This document shows, piece after piece, positions 26,193 through 35,210 of a stretch of 64,000 nt of DNA. The notes beneath the pieces are model-generated. The model searched no databases. It was not told the origin of the DNA and saw only the letters and a program-made list of their open reading frames with translations. The position numbers were made by a program, and so were the translations under genes. Position 1 is the stretch's first letter; every line of letters begins with the position of its first letter. Origin of the DNA: an uncultured Eggerthella sp. GTDB taxonomy: Bacteria > Actinomycetota > Coriobacteriia > Coriobacteriales > Eggerthellaceae. The DNA is taken from the NCBI GenBank assembly GCA_937998355.1, contig CALLDI010000007.1:248001-312000 (forward strand). The letters run 5' to 3'.

Positions 26193-26574
26193 TAGAGAAG
26201 CGAAGGTCACCGTTGCTGGCGCGGCCGTCGTCGTCATATGCTGGCTCATCTTCGGCTTCGGTCTCTATGGTATCGATATCGCCATCTTCTCGACCCCGCT
26301 CTGGATCATCATGGGCTGTCTCGGCACATGGGTCGTGGCGCTGGTGGTCAGCATCGTGCTCGCCACGAAAGTGATCGAGGACTGCCCGCTCGACGAGGAT
26401 GATTTCGGGCGGAAATATCAGAAGGAAGATGCCACGCCCGTCGAAGTGTCCCCGATGATGATCGACCACGACATCATGAGGAAGGCCGAGAAGACATCCG
26501 TTCACCCGCGCAAACCCGTCAGCAATACCGCACGTCGCGTTCCCCGCAGCTCTAACAAGAAGGATGAACGTTGA
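26161..26574 (+). CDS. YhdT/DUF997-like small membrane protein, partner of the symporter
   Basis: A 137-residue protein. Residues 15-70 hold two membrane helices (VAGAAVVVICWLIFGFGLYG and WIIMGCLGTWVVALVVSIVL), with a short DIAIFSTPLW between, then a hydrophilic tail. This pattern and position immediately before a pantothenate-type symporter match the YhdT family. The C-terminal tail of about 65 residues is longer than in E. coli YhdT. The ribosome binding site is weak; an in-frame stop at 26140 limits the start. It overlaps the symporter gene by one base (TGATG). Confidence 0.75.
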   Translation: MLYRERMRQANREAKVTVAGAAVVVICWLIFGFGLYGIDIAIFSTPLWIIMGCLGTWVVALVVSIVLATKVIEDCPLDEDDFGRKYQKEDATPVEVSPMMIDHDIMRKAEKTSVHPRKPVSNTARRVPRSSNKKDER

Positions 26575-28166
26575 TGAGTTCGGTGACCCTGATCCCGCTG
26601 CTCGGGTTCCTCTTCGTCTGCCTGATCGTGGCATTCCTCATCAGGAAGCGCACGCCGCACAAGAACTTCGAGCGCGAATACTTCGTCGGCGGCCGAAGGC
26701 TCGGTCCGTTCGTCTTGGTCATGACCACCATCGCCACATTCGGATCGATCACCGCTTTCGTCGGCATGCCGGGCCAGGCGTGGGATTATGGCTTCGGATG
26801 GGTCTATCTCTCCTGTGCGCAGGTCGTCTCGCTCATCCTGCTCTTCGGCGTGGTCGGCAAGAAGCTCGCGCTCATCAGTCGTCGCATCCATGCGGTCTCG
26901 CTGATCGACATCATCAATGCGCGCTATAAGTCCAACGTGCTCACGCTCATCATGTCGTGCGCGCTCATCTTCTTCTTCACCGCGCTCATCGTCGCGCAGC
27001 TGGTCGGCGCTGCGAAGATCCTTGAAGCCGCAACGGGCTACTATTACACGCTCTGGCTGATCATCATCGCCATCACCACGGCGATATTCACCGCGATCGG
27101 CGGATTCCGTGGCGTTGCGATCACTGACGCTATCAGTGGCATCGCCATGATCGTGAGCGCGATCGTGCTCGGCGCGGCGATCCTGACCGTGGGTGGCGGC
27201 TACGAGAACATCATGCAGTCCATCAGCACCGATAAGCCCGAGATGCTCGACATCTTCGCTGGCGGCAAGATGTCGGTCGGTCTTTTCGTGACGCAATGGC
27301 TCATCTTAGGGCTGCTCGTCTTCGCGATGCCGCAGGTAGCCGTTCGCTGCATCAGCTATAAGGACACGCGCAGCCTGCGCCACGCGCTCTGGATCGGCAC
27401 GCTCGTCATCGGCTTCCTCTTCGTAGGCCTGACCGCGCTCGGTGCGCTCTCGTATGGCGTATTTCCCGACACGCTCAACGAATACGGCAGCAATATCGAC
27501 GATGTCATTCCGCTCATGATCGCGCAGCTCTTCCCGTCCTGGCTGATCGACATCGTCATCCTCGGCCCTGTCGCTGCTGCGGTCTCGACCGTCTCTTCGT
27601 TGCTCATCAGCGCATCGGTCAACGTCATCCAGGGCATGTACGCCAACTCGGCGCTTCATCGTCATAAGCCGGTCGAGCGTTGGCGCATCCGCTTCAGCGC
27701 GCAGATGGCCACGCTCCTGCTCGCCCTCATCGCGCTGGCAGTGGCGCTCACGCCTCCCGATCTTATCTGGCGTTTGAGCATGTTCATCTTCGGCGGCATC
27801 GAGGTGGCCGCTTGCTGGATCATCCTCTTCGGGCTGTTCTGGCATCGTGCGAACAAGATCGGCGCGGTACTCTCGCTCGTTTCGGGGCTTCTCACCTATT
27901 TCATCGCATTCTCCATGGACCTCGGTCCCTTGGGAGATTTCGGCGAGGTGATCATCGCTCTGGCTGTCTCGCTCGTGTTCATGGTAGGTGGGTCGCTCTT
28001 CTTCCACACGAAGCGCGACACGCACATGGAAGAAGTGTTCTTCCCCGACCGCGCGCCGTCCACCACCGCAGCGATCTACGAATTCGAGCAGGGCAGCTAC
28101 TCTCGTGTGAGCGATTCACCCATCACGCGCAGGCGAAGCAGGGACAACGACCTTACGAACTCGTAA
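26574..28166 (+). CDS. panF: Sodium/solute symporter, PanF-like
   Basis: A 530-residue SSS-family transporter with about 13 membrane helices. KNFEREYFVGGRRLGPFVL, TIATFGSITAFVGMPGQAW, YKSNVLTLIMSCALIFFF, AIGGFRGVAITDAISG and GPVAAAVSTVSSLLISAS correspond to the conserved helices that form the Na+ and substrate sites. Pairing with a YhdT-like gene points to pantothenate uptake; other carboxylates are possible. ATG 26574 with AAGGA about ten bases upstream is the start. A hydrophilic tail of about 45 residues ends the protein. Confidence 0.82.
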   Translation: MSSVTLIPLLGFLFVCLIVAFLIRKRTPHKNFEREYFVGGRRLGPFVLVMTTIATFGSITAFVGMPGQAWDYGFGWVYLSCAQVVSLILLFGVVGKKLALISRRIHAVSLIDIINARYKSNVLTLIMSCALIFFFTALIVAQLVGAAKILEAATGYYYTLWLIIIAITTAIFTAIGGFRGVAITDAISGIAMIVSAIVLGAAILTVGGGYENIMQSISTDKPEMLDIFAGGKMSVGLFVTQWLILGLLVFAMPQVAVRCISYKDTRSLRHALWIGTLVIGFLFVGLTALGALSYGVFPDTLNEYGSNIDDVIPLMIAQLFPSWLIDIVILGPVAAAVSTVSSLLISASVNVIQGMYANSALHRHKPVERWRIRFSAQMATLLLALIALAVALTPPDLIWRLSMFIFGGIEVAACWIILFGLFWHRANKIGAVLSLVSGLLTYFIAFSMDLGPLGDFGEVIIALAVSLVFMVGGSLFFHTKRDTHMEEVFFPDRAPSTTAAIYEFEQGSYSRVSDSPITRRRSRDNDLTNS

Positions 28167-28210
28167 GAGCACCCCTCTCGTACCTGCCAGAATGCTAAGC
28201 TATACCCATC

Positions 28211-28726
28211 ATGACCGACGCTCCCGAACATATCGGCGCTTCTCGTTCTCCCGCAACGGACGTGTGCGCGAAGAAGCCTTCGCGTGCATTCCTCGTCGCT
28301 AGCTGGGCTTTCGTCGCGCTCATGCTCGCTCTCATCTTCTTCATGAGCTCGAGATCGGGCGAGATGCTCAACACGGGATCGGGCATCATCTCGATCGTGC
28401 GCGATATGCTCATCGCGGCCTCGACGGCGCTGCTCGGACACCCCGTGGATGTCTCTCCGATCGGCCATTTCACTGAATTCTTCTTGCTCGGCCTGGCACT
28501 GGCTAACGCGCTGCGGCTCTCTCTTCCTTCGCGCAGAGCGATGGTGTGTGCGATCTTGATCGCGAGCGCATACGGCGTGACCGATGAATTGCATCAGATC
28601 TTCGTACCAGGGCGCACATGCGATCCGATGGACTGGATCGTCGACACTATAGCAGCCGCTCTCGCAGTGACGCTCTTCGCGTTCATCGTCCGTTTGAAAC
28701 GAAAGCGTAGGAATTCGCACGCGTAG
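28211..28726 (+). CDS. VanZ-like family membrane protein
   Basis: A 171-residue protein with four hydrophobic segments. The VanZ-like signature is spread as IFFMSSRSGEML, IGHFTEFFLLGLALANAL, YGVTDELHQIFVPGR and DPMDWIVDTIAAALA. VanZ family proteins alter teicoplanin sensitivity in some hosts, but most chromosomal members have no assigned function. No clear ribosome binding site precedes the ATG; a TATACC hexamer stands four bases before it, so the message may be leaderless. Between panF and uspA. Confidence 0.85.
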   Translation: MTDAPEHIGASRSPATDVCAKKPSRAFLVASWAFVALMLALIFFMSSRSGEMLNTGSGIISIVRDMLIAASTALLGHPVDVSPIGHFTEFFLLGLALANALRLSLPSRRAMVCAILIASAYGVTDELHQIFVPGRTCDPMDWIVDTIAAALAVTLFAFIVRLKRKRRNSHA

Positions 28727-28743
28727 TCTGCGCAGCCTTTCCC

Positions 28744-28749
28744 TATAAT
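28744..28749 (+). promoter_or_regulatory. -10 box of uspA
   Basis: A consensus TATAAT 61 bp before the uspA start codon. The -35 region is weak. Confidence 0.5.
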
Positions 28750-28810
28750 GGAAGAGTACGCGGAACAGGGTCTATCCCTTCCGGCTTATCATCTCGACCG
28801 AGGAGCAGCC

Positions 28811-29284
28811 ATGGCTTACGAATGCATCGTCGTCCCGTTCGATGGGTCCGATCACGCACAGAGCGCGCTTCATGCCGCTAGTGAAATCGCAAAGGGACAC
28901 GACACTGAAGTGCACGTCGTGAACGTGGTGCCCATCAATATCTTCCCAGAAGTCGCCACTACCGACCCTGCCGCGGTCATCAGCCCATCGTATGTGACGC
29001 AGAAGACCTATTCAGAGCTCTTCGACGATACGTTGCTCGAGATCCATGCTGAAATGGTCGATGCGATCGGTGATGCGCTCGCAGATCTGAACGAAGACCA
29101 GGTCACGTATGAGGTCATCGCGCACCCTTCGGCGGTCGATGGCATCATCGACTACGCCAGCGATCATGATTGCGATCTTATCGTGATGGGTCGTCGTGGC
29201 CTTGGTGCGATCCGTGGCCTTTTGGGCAGCGTCAGTTACGGCGTCATCCGCGCTACCACCACTCCGGTCCTTACGGTGAAATAA
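28811..29284 (+). CDS. Universal stress protein UspA family
   Basis: A 157-residue single-domain Usp. It starts ECIVVPFDGSDHAQSAL and ends with the ATP-binding type G-2x-G-9x-G motif MGRRGLGAIRGLLGSVS, followed by TTTPVLTVK, suggesting an ATP-binding member. The start was set at the ATG with GAGGAG five bases upstream rather than at an in-frame ATG 63 bp earlier, which lies next to the -10 box. It ends two bases from the convergent glycosyltransferase gene. Monocistronic. Confidence 0.93.
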   Translation: MAYECIVVPFDGSDHAQSALHAASEIAKGHDTEVHVVNVVPINIFPEVATTDPAAVISPSYVTQKTYSELFDDTLLEIHAEMVDAIGDALADLNEDQVTYEVIAHPSAVDGIIDYASDHDCDLIVMGRRGLGAIRGLLGSVSYGVIRATTTPVLTVK

Positions 29285-29286
29285 GT

Positions 29287-30399
29287 CTAGCGATTCGCTT
29301 TCAATCGTGCGAAGAGATTCGTCGAGCGCTGCTTGACGAATGAGATGAACTGGCTTTCCCACATGGTCAGCGTCACGTTCTGCATGCGATAAGGGATGAA
29401 GAGCACCTTCATCATGAACGTGCCTGGCACGGTCTTCTTGAGCGCGTCGCGCGCTTGCGGGGTCGAGATCATCTTCGCGATCTCGGTGCGCTTCTCCGCT
29501 CGCGAGAGCGTGCAGTTCTTGTTCGTCACATTCTCCACGCAGCCGACCAGGCGTTCAGCGTATCTACGTGCGAGAAATTCCTGAACCTGCGGCGTATCGA
29601 TACCCCATGCCTGATACAAGTCCTGCAGCCACTGATGCTCTTCTTCGCGCTTGTCGTACATGTCGGCGCGATAGCGCGTATTCTCGCTTTCGGCGCGTGC
29701 GCGCAAGAAATGGTAGTAATGCCCATCGAGCGTGCCCACGCGCTCTACTTCACGCATCACCTCGAGGTTGAAGGGCAGATCGTCCCAGAACGTCTCAGGG
29801 AACAGAATCCCTTTCTCCTTGAGATAGGAGCGGCGATAGAGCTTGTTCCAAGGGGCATAGAGCAACTGTGCATCAAAAAGTTGGTGCGCTGACGCACGAA
29901 AAGCATCCTGTGTTTCGAAGATGCGATCGGGAGCGTTGCGCTTCTCCCGATAGAACTTGTCATCATCGTAGTACGTCTCGATATAGAAACCCGTCACCAG
30001 AAGATCGAGGTCGTGGGCTTTCGCCACGCGGTACATGTCCGCGAGCATGGTAGCATCGCAGTGATCGTCGCCGTCCATGAAGTAGAGATATTCGCCCCGC
30101 GCGCGCACGATCGCCGTGTTGCGCGCAGCGGCCGCGCCTGCGTTCTGCTGGTGGATGACGTGGATGCGAGCGTCTTGTTCTGCAAGCTGGTCGCAGAGCT
30201 TCCCGCTTCCATCGGTGCTCCCATCGTCGACCAAGAAGAGTTCGAAATCCGTGAACGTTTGCGCCTGAAGCGATGCGACAGCACGCGCGAGCCAGCGCTC
30301 AACATTGAAAACAGGGATGATGATGCTGATGGCCGGCTGCTCGTCTTGCAACGGATCTCGATCCGAAGACGAAGATGTCTGTTCAGGCGATGTGTCCAT
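29287..30399 (-). CDS. Family 2 glycosyltransferase
   Basis: About 370 residues from ATG 30399. The GT-A domain has ISIIIPVFNVERWL, FELFLVDDGSTDGSG (nucleotide-binding Asp), NAGAAAARNTA and YLYFMDGDD (the DxD metal site). The C-terminal half resembles CpsJ/EpsJ-type capsular glycosyltransferases. A GTG at 30450 would add 17 residues. AGAGAG lies five bases before the chosen ATG. Divergent from the WecA-like gene, with which it probably shares a role in surface glycan or teichoic-type polymer synthesis. Confidence 0.88.
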   Translation of the reverse strand: MDTSPEQTSSSSDRDPLQDEQPAISIIIPVFNVERWLARAVASLQAQTFTDFELFLVDDGSTDGSGKLCDQLAEQDARIHVIHQQNAGAAAARNTAIVRARGEYLYFMDGDDHCDATMLADMYRVAKAHDLDLLVTGFYIETYYDDDKFYREKRNAPDRIFETQDAFRASAHQLFDAQLLYAPWNKLYRRSYLKEKGILFPETFWDDLPFNLEVMREVERVGTLDGHYYHFLRARAESENTRYRADMYDKREEEHQWLQDLYQAWGIDTPQVQEFLARRYAERLVGCVENVTNKNCTLSRAEKRTEIAKMISTPQARDALKKTVPGTFMMKVLFIPYRMQNVTLTMWESQFISFVKQRSTNLFARLKANR

Positions 30400-30499
30400 A
30401 AAAACTCTCTGCGGATCTTCCCTGCTGTTGTTCACGCTGTTTTTCAGCACGCCGTCCGCGAAGATTCATTATAGCAGGATGCCTTTAGCGCTAAGGTTT

Positions 30500-30505
30500 T
30501 ATAAT
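30500..30505 (+). promoter_or_regulatory. -10 box upstream of the WecA-like gene
   Basis: TATAAT at 30500-30505, in the region divergent from the glycosyltransferase and 88 bp before the GTG start. The -35 hexamer is poor. Confidence 0.45.
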
Positions 30506-30592
30506 GGATGGTTGCAAGTGAAGCCCTGCGGCATCATCGTCGGTCGGCTTTCATCCAAAGTCCGAACCGCGCGAAAAGGAGCGCCCCGAAGA

Positions 30593-31840
30593 GTGAATTG
30601 GCTCGAATGCATAATCCTCTTTCTTGTTGCGCTCGTCGCTACGATCGCCCTCACTCCGGTCGCCCGTCGTCTTGCCATCGCCCTTGATGCCATCGACTAC
30701 CCCAGCGCTCGTCGCGTGAACATGCAGCCCATCCCCCGCATGGGAGGCGTCGCGATCTTCGGAGGCCTTGCTATCGCGGTCGCGGTCGCTCTTATCGGAA
30801 TGTACTGGTGGGGATGGGAGTCTCCTCTACAAGGCGGCCTGGGCAATAACGTGAACTACATCGGCGTCGCGGTCGGCGTCGTCATCATGTTCGGCGTCGG
30901 CGTCGTCGACGATATCTATAACCTGAAACCGAAGGCCAAGCTGCTCGGCCAGATCGTCGCTGCCTGCGTCGTAGCAGGCTCCGGCCTTCTCTTCTCGAGC
31001 ATCCACAATTTCATCAACGATGGGTATTTCGAATTCGGGTTGCTCTCCTACCCCATCACCGTGTTCTATCTGGTCGCATTCGCCAACATCATCAACCTGA
31101 TCGACGGACTCGACGGTCTCGCTGCGGGCATCACCGCCATCACGGCTGCTACCATCGGCATCTTGGCCGCGCTCACCGGACGTCCGGCAGCCGCCATCAT
31201 GAGCCTCATCATCGTGGGCGCATGCCTTGGTTTCCTGAAATCGAACATCCATCCCGCCAGCATCTTCATGGGCGACTCAGGCGCGCTGCTGCTCGGGTTC
31301 GCGCTCGGCATCGTCTCCTTGATGGCGGTCGCCCGTTCTGCGTTCTTCGTGTCGCTGCTCGTGCCGATCATCGCAGCCGGCGTTCCCATCCTCGATACCG
31401 CCATCGCGATCATCCGCCGCAAGCGCGCCCACCAACCGATCGACGAAGCGGACAGCGGACACATCCATCACCGTCTCATGCAGGCAGGATACTCGCAACG
31501 CGCGACCGTCTTCATCATGTGGGCATGGACTGCACTGCTCTCCGCAGGCGCGATCGTCGTGAGCGCCATCGACGGACCACCACGCTATATCGTGTTCGCC
31601 ATCCTCGCCATCATCACGGGCATCATCGTCTTCAAGCTTCGTTTGCTCGAGCCCGTGCTGCTCCATCATTACAACCCCCGTAAAGAAACACGCAAGAGCA
31701 GATCGAGCAGGGCTGACCAGATCGACCAGCTCGACCAAGAGAGCGCTTCTGCGCCGATCGAGCGATCGAAACCAGCAGATGCTCCCTCCCGCCCAAGCGC
31801 TCGCCCGACCGCTAAGCAACCCCATAAGCGCAAGAAATAG
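30593..31840 (+). CDS. Undecaprenyl-phosphate sugar-1-phosphate transferase (WecA/TagO-like)
   Basis: Polytopic PNPT-family enzyme that loads UDP-N-acetylhexosamine onto the undecaprenyl phosphate carrier. About 415 residues from GTG 30593. Conserved loops are PIPRMGGVAIF, VGVVDDIYNLKPKAKLLGQ (catalytic Asp pair), NLIDGLDGLAAG, SIFMGDSGALLLGF and GHIHHRLMQAGYSQR. The histidine-rich last loop separates it from MraY. The final 70 residues are a polar tail. AAGGAG is 12 bases before the GTG, a long spacer, so the start is provisional. Confidence 0.9.
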   Translation: MNWLECIILFLVALVATIALTPVARRLAIALDAIDYPSARRVNMQPIPRMGGVAIFGGLAIAVAVALIGMYWWGWESPLQGGLGNNVNYIGVAVGVVIMFGVGVVDDIYNLKPKAKLLGQIVAACVVAGSGLLFSSIHNFINDGYFEFGLLSYPITVFYLVAFANIINLIDGLDGLAAGITAITAATIGILAALTGRPAAAIMSLIIVGACLGFLKSNIHPASIFMGDSGALLLGFALGIVSLMAVARSAFFVSLLVPIIAAGVPILDTAIAIIRRKRAHQPIDEADSGHIHHRLMQAGYSQRATVFIMWAWTALLSAGAIVVSAIDGPPRYIVFAILAIITGIIVFKLRLLEPVLLHHYNPRKETRKSRSSRADQIDQLDQESASAPIERSKPADAPSRPSARPTAKQPHKRKK

Positions 31841-31853
31841 AATGTGAAGCTCG

Positions 31854-32348
31854 ATGTCGAAAAAGCACGAGAAGAAGACCAATGCTATGCGCGAGCTCGA
31901 TAACATCGGCGCAGCCTATGACGTGCGCACATGGGATTGTGCTGAAGCGATGAGCGGGGTCGAGGTCGCGAATCTTCTGGGACTCGAGGTCGAACGCGTC
32001 TTCAAGACGCTCGTAACCGTGGGCAGATCGGGCGAGCATTACGTCTTCATGGTGCCCGTAGCCCAGGAACTCGATCTGAAGCGCGCTGCTACAGCGGTCG
32101 GTGAAAAATCCGTTCATATGATCAAGTCAAAAGAGCTCTTGCCGCTCACAGGATATATCCATGGTGGTTGTTCGCCCTTGGGCATGAAGAAACGCTTCAC
32201 CACCACCATCGATGAATCGGCGCGCGGCCTTGCATCCATCACGTTCTCTGGTGGTAAACTGGGCTGCCAGATCGACACGAGCGTCGATGCGCTCGCACAG
32301 GCAATCCCACTGAATTTCGCGGATATAACCATTGAACCTCACGAGTGA
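31854..32348 (+). CDS. ybaK: Cys-tRNA(Pro)/Cys-tRNA(Cys) deacylase, YbaK/EbsC
   Basis: Editing enzyme that removes Cys mischarged on tRNA-Pro. The 164 residues match the family: KKTNAMRELDNIGAAYDV, VFKTLVTVGRSGEHYVFMVP with the catalytic Lys, and GYIHGGCSPLGMKKRFTT, the family hallmark. The binding site before the ATG is weak (GAAG). It follows the WecA-like gene by 13 bp. The stop codon lies at the left edge of hairpin element C2. Confidence 0.93.
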   Translation: MSKKHEKKTNAMRELDNIGAAYDVRTWDCAEAMSGVEVANLLGLEVERVFKTLVTVGRSGEHYVFMVPVAQELDLKRAATAVGEKSVHMIKSKELLPLTGYIHGGCSPLGMKKRFTTTIDESARGLASITFSGGKLGCQIDTSVDALAQAIPLNFADITIEPHE

Positions 32349-32497
32349 TCTCTCAGGATCGCAAAGCTTCGTTCGACCCGCTTCCCTGTTCGCGAATCAG
32401 CTGCGCAGATTCGCTCATGCGTCGCTGCGCCGCTTCACTTTTGATCATGAAATTAGAAGCAGCGAGTCTCTCTTAGCTTCGTGATCCCGAGGGATCA
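32346..32497 (+). repeat. Hairpin element family C, copy 2
   Basis: Imperfect inverted arms (32346-32371 and 32472-32497, 19 of 26 positions paired) enclose the 21-nt core 32374-32394, identical to that of copy 1, then a GAATC/GATTC mini-hairpin, GCTCATGCG and TCGCTGC. It fills the tail-to-tail gap between ybaK and glf and includes the ybaK stop codon. The arms differ from those of copy 1 in sequence but not in placement. Confidence 0.72.
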
Positions 32498-32513
32498 TAC
32501 GAGAGCAGAAAAC

Positions 32514-33656
32514 CTATGCGCGAAGATCGGTGCCGAGTTCGGCTTTCACGAGATCGAACGCAGCGTCGATGGCCTTGTCCATGTCGTAGTACTTGTAGCC
32601 GCCCAAGCGACCCGCGAACACCACGTTGCCTTCGTCTTCTGCGAGCTTGCGATACTGCTCGTAGAGCGCCGTATTGCGATCGTCGTTGATGGGATAGTAG
32701 GGCTCGTCGCCCGGTTCCCACGATGCAGGATATTCGCGCGTGATGACCGACGTGGGCTGATCGCCGAACTCGAAGTGCTTGTGCTCGATGATGCGCGTGT
32801 ACGGGATCTCACGTTCGGTATAGTTCACCACTGCATTGCCCTGCCAGTTCGCAGAATCGACCGATTCGGTCTCGAAGCGCAAGGAGCGGTATTCCAGATT
32901 GCCTAAGCGATAATCGAAGTATTCATCGATCGGGCCGCAGTAGATGATGCGATCGGCGATGTTGGGGTTCGCCTCGATGAACTGGCGATATTCCGTGTTC
33001 AGCAAGATCTCCGTATCGCCGAACATCTTCTCGACCATGGCGGTATAGCCGCCCATCGGGATGCCCTGATAGCGATCGTTGAAGTAGTTGTTGTCGTAGG
33101 TGAAACGGACGGGCAGACGCGTGATGATGGAAGCGGGCAGATCCTTGCAATCGCGCCCCCACTGCTTTTCGGTGTATCCCTTCACCAACTTCTCGAAGAT
33201 GTCGCGCCCGACGAGCGAGAGTGCCTGCTCTTCCAAATTCTGCGGATCGGTGATGCCTTCCGCCGCCTTCTGCTGCTCGATCTTCTCGCATGCTTCATCA
33301 GGCGTGCGGATGCCCCACATCTTGGAGAAGGTGTTCATGTTGAACGGCATGTTATAGAGCTCATCCTTGTAGACCGCGACGGGCGAATTCACATAGTGAT
33401 TGAATTCCGCGAACTGGTTGACGTAGTTCCAGACAGGCTTGAGAGATGTGTGGAAGATGTGCGCGCCGTACTTGTGCACATTGATGCCGTCGATCTCTTC
33501 CGTGTAGATATTGCCTGCGATATGATCGCGCTTGTCGATGACCAGGCATGTCTTGCCAACCTTCTCTGCCTCATGCGCGAAAACAGCGCTCGAGAGGCCT
33601 GCACCGACGATAAGATAATCATAATGTGCGCGTGATGGCGATGCGACAACGGTCAT
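32514..33656 (-). CDS. glf: UDP-galactopyranose mutase
   Basis: FAD enzyme that converts UDP-galactopyranose to UDP-galactofuranose for surface glycans. The 380 residues start with the dinucleotide fold YDYLIVGAGLSSAVFAHEA, followed by VIDKRDHIAGNIYTE, HKYGAHIFHT, VGRDIFEKLVKGYTEKQWG, RLPVRFTYDNNYFNDRYQG and a C-terminal VVFAGRLGGYKYYDMD. AAGGA lies eight bases before the ATG. Together with the GT2 and WecA-like genes nearby it points to a galactofuranose-containing polymer. Confidence 0.96.
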   Translation of the reverse strand: MTVVASPSRAHYDYLIVGAGLSSAVFAHEAEKVGKTCLVIDKRDHIAGNIYTEEIDGINVHKYGAHIFHTSLKPVWNYVNQFAEFNHYVNSPVAVYKDELYNMPFNMNTFSKMWGIRTPDEACEKIEQQKAAEGITDPQNLEEQALSLVGRDIFEKLVKGYTEKQWGRDCKDLPASIITRLPVRFTYDNNYFNDRYQGIPMGGYTAMVEKMFGDTEILLNTEYRQFIEANPNIADRIIYCGPIDEYFDYRLGNLEYRSLRFETESVDSANWQGNAVVNYTEREIPYTRIIEHKHFEFGDQPTSVITREYPASWEPGDEPYYPINDDRNTALYEQYRKLAEDEGNVVFAGRLGGYKYYDMDKAIDAAFDLVKAELGTDLRA

Positions 33657-33837
33657 GGAAGCGATCCTTTCTTCACCGAACGGCTCGCGACGAACGAGCC
33701 TTTAGGTCTCATGATAAGGCATCGCGCCATCGTGACAGGGCACATGATGGTTCGAGGGTCGTTTTTCATCTGCTCCGCATATTCGTACACGAGCGATCGT
33801 GCGCACGGACGATGCAGTACTATGAAGAAGGTTGAAA

Positions 33838-33860
33838 GCGCCTGATGCGAATCAGTGCGC
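33838..33860 (+). other. GNRA-loop hairpin upstream of the mobBA fusion
   Basis: GCGCCTGAT and ATCAGTGCGC pair around a GCGA tetraloop, with one bulged base, in the 231-bp region between glf and mobBA. It is too small and isolated to call a molybdenum-cofactor riboswitch. The rest of the gap shows nothing I can identify. Confidence 0.4.
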
Positions 33861-33887
33861 TGAAGATGAAGCAGAAAGCGTGCTCGT

Positions 33888-35144
33888 ATGAGAAACACTC
33901 GACTCGACAACGTCATCGCTCTTGCTGGGCGAAAAGGATCCGAGAAGACCACGATGATGCGCCAGCTCCTCGATGAGCTCTCCGCACGCGGCATCTTGGT
34001 CTCTTCCGTCGAAGAATGCGGCACGAGCGATCTTGAGATCGAGGTTCGTGGCACCACCTCTTCCCAGCATCACGAGACAGGCACGATCGCCAGTGCCTTC
34101 ACGAGCGCCGAACGCTGCGCCCTGCTCGAGAAGATCGCACCGCCCGAAGAGGAAGAGGTCGATCTGACCGATGTCGATGCGCTTCTCCGAAGACCAGACG
34201 ATCGAAGGAACGTGCGGCAACGCTGCCTTCGAGCCATCAGCATGCTCCCTGCTTCCAATCTGGTCTTGGTCGATGGCTTCGTCGATGCTGACCTCGCAAC
34301 GATCGAACTGTTCTGCGAAGCGAACGGGCGCGACAGGGATGCAGCTCCACGCTTCATCGAGCAACTGAACGCTCATGCCATGACCGGCACGATGTCCTCC
34401 GAACACGCAAGTTCGCTCCCTGCCGCAGTGGTGACAGATATGCCTGAAGTCGCGAGCGCCGCGCTGACGGTCGGGCTTCCATGCTTCGGGCTCTACGACA
34501 TCGCGCAGATCGCAACGTGGCTCATCGACACATTCGTCAAGCCCTTGCTCACGGTGGCGATATCGTGCGATAGCGAATCGCGGCGCATCAGCGGTTCGAA
34601 AGCGCTCGTTCCGTTCCATGGCAAACCGCTCATCGAGCATATGCTCGCACGGTTCGCTCCGATCGCTGCCGACATGGTCGTGGTCACCAACGAACCGGAT
34701 GAGCTGACATATCTTCAAATTCGCTATCCCGGCTTGCGCATCACCTCCAACAAGTTCAAGAAGCGCGGTGGACTGCCCGATTTCATCACCGCTCTTGAAG
34801 AGGCGCGGTGCCCAGCGGTCGCGATGATCGCTTGCGATCTTGCTGATGCGTCCACCGAACTCATCGAACATGAAGCCGAGCTGCTCGCGACATCGCAGCG
34901 CACCGAGCTGTTCCTTCCTTTCGACGCGGTCGTACCGATGGACGTTCACGGGTTCGAAGCGTTCTGCGGCGTATACCAAAAGGACCGTTGCCTCGATGCC
35001 GCGCGCGCCTGTTTCGGCAGGGGCAAGGTCCAGATGAAGCTCATGCTCGACGATCTGAACGTGAGGATCATCGACATGAACGACGAATCGCTCTGTCCCC
35101 ACGGTTGTTTCGCACGCGTCGAATCCCCTGATGGATCGAAGTAG
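33888..35144 (+). CDS. MobB-MobA fusion, molybdopterin nucleotidyltransferase-like, degenerate loops
   Basis: A 418-residue two-domain protein. Residues 1-215 resemble MobB, the GTP-binding adaptor (NVIALAGRKGSEKTTMMRQLL, LVLVDGF). Residues 220-418 resemble MobA, which adds GMP to molybdopterin (SGSKALVPFHGKPLIEHMLAR, DMVVVTNEPDEL, AMIACDLA). Both nucleotide loops are altered: the P-loop has Glu19 where Walker A needs Gly, and the MobA signature reads AISCDSESRRISGSKAL, with the usual Gly-Gly replaced by Asp-Ser. The next gene is moaC. Whether it still makes the dinucleotide cofactor is open. A long antisense frame covers the gene but looks like a shadow. Confidence 0.78.
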   Translation: MRNTRLDNVIALAGRKGSEKTTMMRQLLDELSARGILVSSVEECGTSDLEIEVRGTTSSQHHETGTIASAFTSAERCALLEKIAPPEEEEVDLTDVDALLRRPDDRRNVRQRCLRAISMLPASNLVLVDGFVDADLATIELFCEANGRDRDAAPRFIEQLNAHAMTGTMSSEHASSLPAAVVTDMPEVASAALTVGLPCFGLYDIAQIATWLIDTFVKPLLTVAISCDSESRRISGSKALVPFHGKPLIEHMLARFAPIAADMVVVTNEPDELTYLQIRYPGLRITSNKFKKRGGLPDFITALEEARCPAVAMIACDLADASTELIEHEAELLATSQRTELFLPFDAVVPMDVHGFEAFCGVYQKDRCLDAARACFGRGKVQMKLMLDDLNVRIIDMNDESLCPHGCFARVESPDGSK

Positions 35145-35210
35145 CGAAGCGGTCGGCATAACCGCTAGAATAGACAAGATGCGAATCGGCCGTTGAATGA
35201 AAAGAGCATT

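Noticed and set aside
33657..33887. A molybdenum-cofactor riboswitch before mobBA
   Set aside because: Only one small GNRA hairpin is present; the extended multi-helix pattern of the Moco motif is not recognisable.
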